From JBBATK01 sp044228285 (GTDB lineage Bacteria; Bacteroidota; Ignavibacteria; Kapaibacteriales; NICIL-2), in NCBI GenBank assembly GCA_044228285.1, contig JBGAVD010000007.1:62001-126000 (forward strand): a stretch of 64,000 nucleotides of DNA, in the 5' to 3' direction. The translations under genes were made by a program, and so were the position numbers. Positions 38,301-45,247 of this stretch are shown here, piece by piece (the first letter of the stretch is position 1; each line of letters begins with the position of its first letter). The notes under the pieces are model-generated. The model was not told the DNA's origin, searched no databases, and was given only the letters and a program-made list of their open reading frames with translations.

Positions 38301-39233
38301 ATGCAGGGCAAAGGCGGTGCGGGACGCACCGCCATTGACATTAACAAACTTGCGTTCACCGCGCTTTTGAGAAGCGATCGTCTTTAGAAAAAGCGGACCG
38401 AATTGAAAGTCAGCTCGAACACCAAACAAAGCCTGCGATCCATTAATGAATGAGGATGGCGACTGGAGTTGAACGTTCCCTACTTCAACTTTCTTGATAA
38501 TGTCATCATCATATCCATCATAACCAATTTTGAAACGGTTGTCGAATTCAAACTGTCGTCGTGTACTCCAGTCTGTTCCCAACTTCAGCTTATCACCAAT
38601 CTTCGCACTAACGTTGATTTGAATATCTTGAGTGAAGATAGGTGAGCTCTGACTCTGACCGAACACACTTGATGTACCCAGGTTCTGACTCTCCCAACGC
38701 CAGCCTCCACGAATAGTCACTTCCCCGTTCACGTTGATGCTGATCTCTGGTTTCCCGAAAATGCCTGTCAATGGGTTTGGAGGAATAGGAATAGCAATAT
38801 TTGTAGCTTGAGAAAGGAGCTTCGAGAGTTGGTCGCCGCTCATTGCACGTTTCAAATCGTAAACAGTCACTAACGAGTCCCAAACACGTTGTGAGATCTG
38901 CTTTCTTCGCATCGCCAAGTAGTCATCCAATGACATACTCACAGGCACGGCAATCTCGATACCATCGATGCGCTCTTTGATATCGACCCGTGTACCTGAT
39001 GAATCAAGAGTGCGAAGTATATCGAGTCCTTTGGGCAAAGGCAATTTACCTTGACCAAATTTCGTGTTACTGAAGTCGTGTTGAAACTGAGGGATGGGAA
39101 GGTTGAGGGACTTGACCGAGCTATCGTCGGTAGGAACTTGGGGCGCAACGACGCGCTCTGCTCTTGCTGCGCTGAGCAAAAGACAGCATAGTACGCCGCT
39201 TATGACGATTCGAAGAGAAGTCATACCTTTCAT
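32388..39233 (-). CDS. sprA: SprA/Sov, T9SS outer-membrane translocon
   Basis: 2281 residues. SprA is the huge outer-membrane barrel through which T9SS cargo leaves the cell; homologues in Flavobacterium and Porphyromonas are of about 2400-2500 residues. The signal peptide is at 1-26 (LLLSAARA). Early motifs include ISINVNGEVTIRGGWRWES and KIGDKLKLGTDWSTRRQFEFDN. The mid-protein has the conserved IPGDNNAPVAYIDDFESAQ and IDYIEIMMKIDE segments. The C-terminal third shows LRWEGIEKYFFFGGVAQRVSLEHTY-like strands and ends VGVEVRLAISGGR. ATGs at 39233 and 39224 are both possible. No frameshift is seen across 6.8 kb. None of the other T9SS core genes lies within the window. Confidence 0.95.
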   Translation of the reverse strand: MKGMTSLRIVISGVLCCLLLSAARAERVVAPQVPTDDSSVKSLNLPIPQFQHDFSNTKFGQGKLPLPKGLDILRTLDSSGTRVDIKERIDGIEIAVPVSMSLDDYLAMRRKQISQRVWDSLVTVYDLKRAMSGDQLSKLLSQATNIAIPIPPNPLTGIFGKPEISINVNGEVTIRGGWRWESQNLGTSSVFGQSQSSPIFTQDIQINVSAKIGDKLKLGTDWSTRRQFEFDNRFKIGYDGYDDDIIKKVEVGNVQLQSPSSFINGSQALFGVRADFQFGPLFLKTIASQKRGERKFVNVNGGASRTAFALHAYDYAQNHFFVDTAYKALYRQYWQLATPVTPVAGARLIKDIELYESTADTKEAALNGVSVVAYDTLSAIQYNLNQRYPASIKNPTTIESGKVMKGRFVKLDRSRYEFDQVLGHVTINNMRRDRSYAVAYVTQGPTDNNVDDFFTGTTTVTTNANDTAILKLIYVPNLQPGFKNLWARQMRNIYFINATNVNTNDAKINIFYLRTNNDSTDMMEGTSEKIVTSLRVDQVNNGNGQTPGDGVFDFSSGVGANQPTSQTGGSGFPPGTNQPSYSGSPFFNAQRGEITFPSLEPFREGLDSAFALRGQINTAKQFYYSAVYDNQVELAKQQTAFDRWLIVGNVQGNNNGRITLGFNVAPGSVVVRLDGRQLRENDDYTVEYVSGVLSLRNPQAQAAGANLSIEYESNDIMNVTTKTLAGVRADMNLYRNRNFLLTAGSTYMYYNQAAIIDRVRVGEEPVSNQMLGFDLAMQWKADWLTRALNSLPFYDTKEQSLVNLKGEWAMQIPNPNKRLSEIPGDNNAPVAYIDDFESAQRNIPLGLSAIQWTHCSPPEDSTIASDPTVSALYRAKTQWWQYFIGRVNQSDVYPKRAVQAGRSKISPLYINFYPDLRGIYNTNKDFIDNLNPRWDSVSTQPWQNDPLVKPRIWGGFQRLLSSFNSNFDLENIDYIEIMMKIDEVDDGQTKMFIDLGQISEDVIPNQTLNSEDGNTTAAPVPNNRIDPGEDLGIDNRDNVAEKQNVPYPLSLEDDPSRDDYNFDFNRDDATREAPEFAKYNNYEGNSTLSEAGQFPDTEVLNKQNGQNISLDNSYFSYEVNLDRSDNNPQIVGGGNNGWRLYRIPLRGDKRVVGNPLFSNIQYLRVWFKGGRFKAEIADWRFAGSQWQRINYASVANSANAVDNTLRVSFANIEENSGPPDYYSMPPGVKAPLQLANPDPQNAIRLNEQSISVGVDNLACGDERSATRYFRSFDFFYYQKLRFFVKGIGGQDFIPPDSASLSAADTNLPQYFIRFGTDSANYYEYRAPLVREWRSVNIDLAQLTVIKQQRDSINQFQRMVFPVPGEQYSRYAIQGNPSLTRTQYFALGLSNPVGRCPNSLSTTMWVDELRVIEPERDKGYAETGSADIKFADLGTLNASYIHTDPYFHRLEERFGTREDQRNFSITADAGLEKFLPKSMKEARIPVHFARTTRAVDPRYLPQNDVNVDSASASAFRRKVESGASLQEAQEAADYVRERSRTRKEQTNFSIMGFKFGIPSSAWYIRETLNRLVLGFSYTQEAEQSPVVQERFRWQWDLTANYAVNIPALLTVKTGGWMDGLPLLSAYKDWKINFLPQTLTLSSRMSRSRLTEQSWFIDYPNPPQRLFNATNSMGLGWKLSEGGLLSPALDYNVNVGSTLVPLELDSLGHQLTGSDVAKKVVLGNGRLVDFGTPNNLTQSFVLNFRPRLPDIANINRYFDASGTFSSNYTWIDPLQPNPTLRDISKRSSVSNNIRLNTSLRLRALTNTWFGIIPPQPGAKVDSTKSFNVFTEAVDLLRSIFFDYESLNINFNQSNNVMTPGVFGGNGFSNLWGRGFTGRSSEEFLGPSAAYQLGLVRYPHGGFHITSSSKFPFFGFEEEFGKRPANAQLLDNFMQGNSLDMRTSRPLWKGATLDLNWKSEFGQNRNQVTTTDADGNMTFSNVVIAERYNRTFLTFPNFLVFAAFNNTPANVVTRYRESTASILGGRHPDSLKISEKVELQNAMTDAFIGGLQAFEFFPGLLSRFLPQVNWSLRWEGIEKYFFFGGVAQRVSLEHTYQTTYTESARIDFNGRTVDAQTIRMDFRPLVGLTMAFDEKKLKGTLTGTFRYNLSSNYSLLSSSATLSKENIHEFNINTAYAIRGFSFPILGIELKNDVEFSFNTTYRKSNRFTYQMADPDIEKAKNGSELDGQTMIMLEPRARYTVSNRLTASAFVKYTGNFTSGAANPGYSTTEVGVEVRLAISGGR

Positions 39234-39815
39234 CCTACGAGAACCCTCTGCAGAAAAAACAGTTCAGGAACGCAGCGTCCGCCACGGTCCTCAATCTCTT
39301 AAGTCCGCAATTCAATCCTATGAGTTAACAAATCAGAGCATCATGCTCAAAAAAGGGTAGCAGTTGTTACGATACAACCTCATGGAGAAAGTTCATACTC
39401 TATGCTGTTCGACGGGTGATGCCGAACTCAAATTTAGTCAATAGAGTACTTGTAGGCACGAAAAACATCTCTATAAACGGATAGAATATTGAATTATTGT
39501 GCGGGAAACTCATGATCTATTCTCAGGTCAAAACCTTTGATTCTGAACTAATTTCGCCACAAGTCTCATCAATCTACGATCTAAAGTAAACAGAACTTTG
39601 CTAAAGCTCATGGCCAACATCCTTAGCCCTGACTACCGACGATCCTCAACGAGGCTGCAAAAAACTCAAGTGAGTCAAAAGAGCTGTATGCTGAGAGGAG
39701 TAACACCTCGATCTCATTCCAACATTTCAGACCTCAGAACACCAGACCCAAAGCAGGTCTAAGGTACGAAACGAGAAGAATGGATGCTCCAGAAAGCACT
39801 CAATGATGGCTCGTC
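39234..39815. other. Intergenic region upstream of sprA
   Basis: About 580 bases without a supported gene. It must contain the sprA promoter. A stem (AGACCT with AGGTCT, 39728-39759) lies downstream of the minus-strand gene starting at 40856 and may help end that transcript, although it has no T-tract. No other structure stands out. Confidence 0.45.
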
Positions 39816-40856
39816 CTACTTGCGTGGACAAACCTCGAGTACCACAAAGCTATCTGGCGTAGGCACTGGCTTGGGACGTGGATTCTGCGGTGTAGCATCC
39901 ACATTCACTAGCTGCGCCGTCGCGATGTATACTTTGTGAGTTTTAGAGTTAAGTGCGCAGGTTCTTGCTCCTCGCATTGTAGCCATCGTTTGGCAGAGCT
40001 TATAAGTTTGAGCATCAATCGCATCAACGATACTCATGGTACCTTCGGTATTGCTGCAAAAGAGCTGCGATAACACTGGGTCAAAAACTACACCTTCGGG
40101 GACCTCTCCAATAGTGACTTTTGAAACTACTTTGCCGTTATGCAGATCCATGACAATGAGCATTCGGTTCCGACAAACAGCAAAGAGTCTGGAATTGAAG
40201 ACATCAATTGCCAAACCTGCGGGGTTCTCACCAGGAGCTAAAGAAAAGGTCTTTTCAACTACGAGGCTGCGGGCGTTGATCTTACACACATCACCTTTGT
40301 CATCTATGTTTACGTAGACTGACGCTTTGCCATCGCCCGTCACACCATCTGGGCGCCCACTGAGGGTGATATCCTTTATCAACTCAAAACTCTGAGCATC
40401 AAAAACGCTGGCATTACTACTTCTTGCATTCATGACGAAGAGACGCTTCGTTGCTGCATCAAACCACATTCCGTCTGGCTCTTGCGAGCTGAGACTTATC
40501 GTCTTTATCACCTTTAAACTTGTTAGGTCGAAAACGACAAGACTGTTGTCGCTTCCGCTCGTGATGAATCCTTTGTTCAAACTTGATACAATAGCAATGG
40601 CATGCACGCCATTGAGCTGTGTAATGGAGTCGATGACGACGCCTTTGTCAATGTCTAACACTTGCACCATCTTACCGTGCGAGATGAACAAACGGTTGGT
40701 ATTCTCATCGACTGCTAGGTTGTCCCAGCTTCCATTTCCAGGGATGGGTATCTTCCTACAAATCGTATGCTGCGTTTGAGCGCCTGCTGAGACAGCAGCG
40801 CCACTAAAGAGTGCAATTGCGAGAATACACTGGATCGCAAAGAGGTTCTTGCTCAT
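39816..40856 (-). CDS. Exported YVTN-type beta-propeller protein
   Basis: 346 residues. GAAGG lies eight bases upstream of the ATG at 40856. The signal peptide ends at AVSAGAQ. The body is made of about six or seven 40-45 residue blades of the YVTN/YncE kind (NRLFISHGKMVQVLDID, KRLFVMNARSSNASVFDA, SRLFAVCRNRMLIVMDL, SQLFCSNTEGTMSIVDA). A Pro-rich tail follows (PRPKPVPTPDSFVVLEV). It is probably periplasmic. Such propellers often act in binding, but the ligand is not predictable. It is separated from the upstream msrB-like gene by a hairpin at 40942-40958. Confidence 0.8.
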   Translation of the reverse strand: MSKNLFAIQCILAIALFSGAAVSAGAQTQHTICRKIPIPGNGSWDNLAVDENTNRLFISHGKMVQVLDIDKGVVIDSITQLNGVHAIAIVSSLNKGFITSGSDNSLVVFDLTSLKVIKTISLSSQEPDGMWFDAATKRLFVMNARSSNASVFDAQSFELIKDITLSGRPDGVTGDGKASVYVNIDDKGDVCKINARSLVVEKTFSLAPGENPAGLAIDVFNSRLFAVCRNRMLIVMDLHNGKVVSKVTIGEVPEGVVFDPVLSQLFCSNTEGTMSIVDAIDAQTYKLCQTMATMRGARTCALNSKTHKVYIATAQLVNVDATPQNPRPKPVPTPDSFVVLEVCPRK

Positions 40857-40941
40857 AAAAGTACCTTCGAGAAAAAATGATATGTCGAGTTGAATAGAAT
40901 CCTGATATTCTGACCTGGGTCAGATTCTCTCTGTTAAGGCC

Positions 40942-40958
40942 GCTGAGCTTTGCTCAGC
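40942..40958 (-). terminator. Hairpin downstream of the MsrB-like gene
   Basis: GCTGAGC and GCTCAGC enclose a TTT loop (AAA on the minus strand), about 75 bases past the stop at 41034. The T-tract is poor, so it is a weak terminator candidate. Confidence 0.4.
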
Positions 40959-41033
40959 AGCGAGAAGCACTACGTACGCCACACCTTCACCGCAGCTGCA
41001 GTCGTTACGAGCTTCAATAGAGTCACCACATAC

Positions 41034-42020
41034 TTATCTCTTCTTTGAATTCTCAACACGCAACAAATAGTGTTGATCTTCACTTGCAGCTACAACAAAT
41101 GTTGAACCTTTCACAACGCTCGCTTCGAACTGCTCCTTTTGTACGGCGTTCTGTAACGATTGCGCTTGTTCTTCCGAACTTGCATAGAACACTGTTGGTC
41201 TTCGTTCGTTTGAAGTCTTAGCGCATCGTTCCTTCACCTGATGGACAAATGCTGGCACCGTGATAACACGTGGATCAAGGAGAACTCTCAGCGCTTGATC
41301 TCCATTTGTCTCCGATCCCTTGGTTTCTGATGGATCTTGTGTTGACTTCTCAAGCGGTACGTAGCCAGCTTCGGTTTGCAGGACGCCAGCCACAGAATAG
41401 AGAGCATACTGAGCATCACGAAACGAGCCACAGTGCACTATCAGTTCCACTGTGTTTTTGGGATGAAACACAATAGAAGAAGTATTCACACAGTGCCGGG
41501 TGTTTGTAGCTGTAAAATGCTCACCTTCAAATTCATGACCAAGATGCCCGCCACACTTCGCACACACAATCTCCGTTCGAACCATACCGTAAGCTCGATC
41601 TACATGGCGAGTGACAGAATGAGGAATCTCACTGTCAAAACTAGGCCAGCCACAGCCAGAGTGAAACTTTGATTCGCTGCGGTAGAGTGCGGATCCACAG
41701 GCACGACAGTGATAAACACCTTCATCAAAAACGTTCGTATAGCCTCCCTCGCCCGGTCTATCGGTAGCCTTATTCACGAGCACATCATATTCTTGATCGC
41801 TGAGATGCGCTTGAAATTCATCCTTCATAGCAGTACTATCCTTATGTTGATGTGAGTCTGTCGTCGAATTCGAGTCCTTGCTTCTCTTCGTTGTCACCTC
41901 TTGCGCTGTACACGACGCCAGTGAAGCCAAGCAAAAAAGAAAGCACACCACAAGATATCCCTTGGTGGGCAGCGCTTTGAGCTGAAAAACTCTCGTGGAT
42001 TGTTGAAGCATGTGATTCAT
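41034..42020 (-). CDS. msrB: Lipoprotein: MsrB domain plus degenerate MsrA-like domain
   Basis: About 328 residues from the ATG at 42020 (an ATG at 42011 is also possible). A lipobox (LASC) follows a hydrophobic stretch. The MsrB domain is complete: two zinc CxxC pairs (CRAC, CAKC), SGCGWPSFDSEI and RHCVNTSSIVF, with the catalytic Cys near residue 177. It would reduce methionine-R-sulfoxide outside the cytoplasm. From about 193 the sequence follows the MsrA order: GSFRDAQ where MsrA has GCFWCxE, then VAGVLQTEAGYVP, ALRVLLDPRVI, RPTVFYAS and SEDQHYLL. The MsrA catalytic Cys is Ser and the acidic partner is Gln, so this half should be inactive. The usual MsrA-MsrB fusion order is reversed here. 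Confidence 0.85.
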   Translation of the reverse strand: MNHMLQQSTRVFQLKALPTKGYLVVCFLFCLASLASCTAQEVTTKRSKDSNSTTDSHQHKDSTAMKDEFQAHLSDQEYDVLVNKATDRPGEGGYTNVFDEGVYHCRACGSALYRSESKFHSGCGWPSFDSEIPHSVTRHVDRAYGMVRTEIVCAKCGGHLGHEFEGEHFTATNTRHCVNTSSIVFHPKNTVELIVHCGSFRDAQYALYSVAGVLQTEAGYVPLEKSTQDPSETKGSETNGDQALRVLLDPRVITVPAFVHQVKERCAKTSNERRPTVFYASSEEQAQSLQNAVQKEQFEASVVKGSTFVVAASEDQHYLLRVENSKKR

Positions 42021-42131
42021 GGAGAATACAACTTGTTGTACTTGCTTGTACTTTAGCGATTGAAGCATCAGTTTCCCGACAAGTGAGAAGTCCTTTCTAA
42101 AACGGATCCAAAGCTTCCTCCATCAACGAAG

Positions 42132-42863
42132 TTACCAAGGCAAAATTTTATCCTTAAAGAAATAGCCTCCCGTGGGTCCACTTGCATCCAAGGTTGCAAG
42201 GCGAATCGAAGTCTCAGACCCTTCTTTGAGGTTTAAGGTAGCACCCTGACCTCCCATATCGGTTTGCACCCATCCTGGATGTGCCGAATTCACTTTGATT
42301 GTGGTATCTCGGAGTGCATGCGCCAGGTGTATTGTAAATGCATTCACGGCAGCTTTCGAGCTATTGTAAGCAAAGGTCTTCGTTGCCCAAGTATTCGAAC
42401 CTGGGGTTGCATGCATTGACAACGAACCAAGAATGCTGCTCAGGTTCACAATACGGGCTGCTGGACTCTTCTCGAGTAAGGGCAAGAGGCACTGGGTGAG
42501 TTCTACAAGACCAAAGAAGTTGATGTCGAAGGTTCTGCGAAGAGTAGCCATTGCAATTGAGGTCGAGGTATTGACATTCCATTCCTCAGACTCGATCTGA
42601 ACTCCAGCGTTGTTAACGAGCACATCGAGATACCCATACTTCTCAGCAATCAGAGCTTTGAGTGCTCGAAAACTGGTAGAGTCTTCCATGTCGAGCCACA
42701 CATACTCAACGGCTAAACCCTCAGACTGTAGTGCCTCTGCTGCCTTCTTGCCTCGCTGCTCATCTCTTGATCCTAAAAACACATAATATCCAAGCTGCCC
42801 AAGTTCACGAGCTGTTTCTAAACCTATGCCCTTGTTTGCACCGCTAACGACTGCTACTTTCAT
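42132..42863 (-). CDS. Short-chain dehydrogenase/reductase (carbonyl-reductase-like)
   Basis: 243 residues with AAGGA about six bases upstream of the ATG. It is a Rossmann-fold NAD(P)H oxidoreductase. The cofactor loop SGANKGIGLETAR is at 7-19, LVNNAGV is at about 85 and the catalytic Ser is in VNLSSILGS. The Tyr and Lys are in FAYNSSKAAVN. PGWVQTDMGG follows the active site. An Arg at position 33 (GSRDEQRG) suggests a preference for NADPH. The resemblance is to carbonyl reductase/plant-type SDRs; the substrate is unknown. The msrB-like gene follows after about 110 bases and may be co-transcribed. Confidence 0.9.
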   Translation of the reverse strand: MKVAVVSGANKGIGLETARELGQLGYYVFLGSRDEQRGKKAAEALQSEGLAVEYVWLDMEDSTSFRALKALIAEKYGYLDVLVNNAGVQIESEEWNVNTSTSIAMATLRRTFDINFFGLVELTQCLLPLLEKSPAARIVNLSSILGSLSMHATPGSNTWATKTFAYNSSKAAVNAFTIHLAHALRDTTIKVNSAHPGWVQTDMGGQGATLNLKEGSETSIRLATLDASGPTGGYFFKDKILPW

Positions 42864-43173
42864 TCTGTTCCTTAATGTCTAGTACTGTGTTACTGCTGTT
42901 TGTATGAATGTAGGAATGTAGGAATTGATAGACACTACGAGTCATTGCATCAAGTGAACGAACAAATGAACGACGGCACGTCATTTCGTAAGGTTCACCG
43001 GAGATCTCTGACAGAGTATGTCCTACACTCAAAACTTCTTTTGCATTTGAGATCAAAAATACTGGTACCGAAAGAGTATTGCTGACTATATTTCCCTTCA
43101 AGCAAAACACACTTGCAGCTCTTATAGCTGGCTGTATTGTCCTGCGACTCTTGAGATTCCACACCATAGCTAC
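42864..43173. other. Divergent intergenic region
   Basis: About 310 bases between the short-chain dehydrogenase and the second double-OmpA gene. No gene, hairpin or clear promoter consensus is supported. Both promoters are expected here. Confidence 0.4.
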
Positions 43174-45201
43174 ATGCTCACTAGAGTTGAACACATAGTA
43201 CTCGCCTGTCTCTTTTCCATCGTGCTCGCAGCTCCGCTGCTCGCACAGGATCTTGCTCCATCATCGCAACCCATTCCTCAAATGTACTTTGGAGTGATTG
43301 GCGGAGTGTCTCTGATTTCTAATCGAACCACACTTGACGTCTATCCAGGCTCTTCCGTGTGCGGTCAGTTCAGTAATGGGGATTCGCAGGGACTCTTTGC
43401 TGGTTTGACCTATGAGTATCCCTTTTTACCATTCCTACAAGCCTCCGCACGCTTGCTTTATGCGATACGTCCGGCGACGCTGACTATGCAAACAGACAAT
43501 GGACTCCGTGCTTACGATGATGCCTCAGGCACTGATGTTCCCTACATACGTGAAAACGTCTTCGATGCATCACTGCGCTATTTGAGTCTGGACGCCGGGG
43601 TTCGACTTGAACCGTTCACAGCAATAGGTGTAGAGATTCCGTTTTATGTTCGACTCAGCGTGGATGCTGGAGATCCAATTTTCGGCGCTTCATACACTCA
43701 AACCGAGGAGATCATACAACCGCGAAGCCGACTCTTTCCTGACGGCACCTTAAAGCATGTCATCAATTCAGGTAAACTCACCGACGCAGGAACCAGCTTT
43801 GGAGCTAGTGGCGCTGTAGGGTATGAACTTCAATTGAATCGTAACCTCTTCTTAGATGTTGAAGGTGGATATCGTCGCGGACTCAATTCAGTACTCTCGG
43901 ATCAGGACTGGCGCGTAGTCTCGTACTATGCAGCAGTGAATCTGCGCTATGCGGTCGTAGAAGACGCACCGAAGCCATTTGAGCCTGCACCAACACCGGC
44001 ATTGAAGTCTGAACCAACACCGATTGCTAAGAAGGCACCAGTGCCTTTGGTCATCGAGGCGTTCAAGACCAATCCTTTAGAGGTCCAGGAGACCATTGTC
44101 ACCGAGACCTATCCACTCCTTCCCTACCTCTTCTATGATAGCAGCGCAAGCGTGCTTCGTGAGCGCTATACGCAGAGCGTGGATCCGAAGAGTTTCAACG
44201 AGAAGAAGTTGGTGAAGAGCACATTGGCAATCTATTACCATGTGCTGGACATTGTAGCTTCCCGCCTGCTAGCAAGTCCGTCGGCAACACTTGTATTGAC
44301 GGGAACAACAGACGGACGAGAGTTAGGAACTGCCTCTCAGCGGAGAATCCTAGCCGAGGAGCGAGCCAACTCTGTGAAGAGCTACCTAACTCGTGTGTGG
44401 AGCATAGACGAATCGCGCTTAAAAATCAGCATCCAGGATTTGCCTCAGCTGGAGTCGAATCCGGTGTATGCGGAAGGATTGGAGGAGAATCGACGGGTTG
44501 AGATTAGTTCAGAAGATCCGAGCATTCTCGCTCCTGTGGTTCACGCTCGATTTATGGAATACCAACCCGTGCAGTCAAAGCAAGTGTTTTCTGTCAAGGC
44601 TCTGCGACCAGAATTGGCACAGAACTGGGACGCCAGCCTTCGAAAAAACGCCAATATTGCCAGAGTTTCGGGCGCAAATGGCTTACCTGCGCAGATCCCT
44701 TTCAGTGTAGATTCATCGGTTATGGTTGCTATTGGCCGCGACATTGCAGCTAGTGATTCGCTAGAAGGTCGCCTTGACGTGTTACAAAAAGACGGTTCAA
44801 CTGTTAGTGCAGAGTGTCGCTTCCCCATTATCAAATCACAAAACCAATTTGAGTTGAGTCGCCTGAGCCTCATCGTATTCGATTTCGATCGTTCTGATAT
44901 CAACGCGACGAACAAGAATATGATGCAGACTTTCATTCGTGAGGCAATGCAGCCAAATTCTAAAGTGTCGATCACCGGTAGCACCGACCGTCTTGGAGAA
45001 GAGCAATACAACAAAAATCTGTCTCAGTCGCGCGCCGATGAAGTAAAGCGCTTTTTGTTGACCCTGCAGAACGACGCCCAGATTCAGCAGTGCATTGGCG
45101 TTGGAGCATCTCGTTTGCCGTATGATAATGCACTACCGGAAGGTAGATACTACTGTAGAACAGTATCTATCGTCATTCAGACACCCATTTCGCATCCCTA
45201 A
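43174..45201 (+). CDS. Outer-membrane protein with two OmpA-like domains, paralogue
   Basis: 675 residues. The signal peptide ends at APLLAQ. It is built like the 7785 gene. An N-terminal barrel spans about 25-260, with a shared NRNLFLDVEGGYRRGLNS-type strand near its end. A Pro-rich linker (EPAPTPALKSEPTP) follows. The first OmpA-like region (about 314-448) runs from LLPYLFYDSSASVLRERY to LEENRRVEI. The second (about 563-672) runs from LIVFDFDRSD to YYCRTVSIVI. Domain order and even the linker strands match the paralogue, so they arose by duplication. It is followed after 46 bases by the DUF1800 gene and is probably the first gene of that operon. Confidence 0.83.
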   Translation: MLTRVEHIVLACLFSIVLAAPLLAQDLAPSSQPIPQMYFGVIGGVSLISNRTTLDVYPGSSVCGQFSNGDSQGLFAGLTYEYPFLPFLQASARLLYAIRPATLTMQTDNGLRAYDDASGTDVPYIRENVFDASLRYLSLDAGVRLEPFTAIGVEIPFYVRLSVDAGDPIFGASYTQTEEIIQPRSRLFPDGTLKHVINSGKLTDAGTSFGASGAVGYELQLNRNLFLDVEGGYRRGLNSVLSDQDWRVVSYYAAVNLRYAVVEDAPKPFEPAPTPALKSEPTPIAKKAPVPLVIEAFKTNPLEVQETIVTETYPLLPYLFYDSSASVLRERYTQSVDPKSFNEKKLVKSTLAIYYHVLDIVASRLLASPSATLVLTGTTDGRELGTASQRRILAEERANSVKSYLTRVWSIDESRLKISIQDLPQLESNPVYAEGLEENRRVEISSEDPSILAPVVHARFMEYQPVQSKQVFSVKALRPELAQNWDASLRKNANIARVSGANGLPAQIPFSVDSSVMVAIGRDIAASDSLEGRLDVLQKDGSTVSAECRFPIIKSQNQFELSRLSLIVFDFDRSDINATNKNMMQTFIREAMQPNSKVSITGSTDRLGEEQYNKNLSQSRADEVKRFLLTLQNDAQIQQCIGVGASRLPYDNALPEGRYYCRTVSIVIQTPISHP

Positions 45202-45247
45202 CACGCGGCCGTAGGCAGCGTGTAACACTATCACTAGGAGGTACCAC

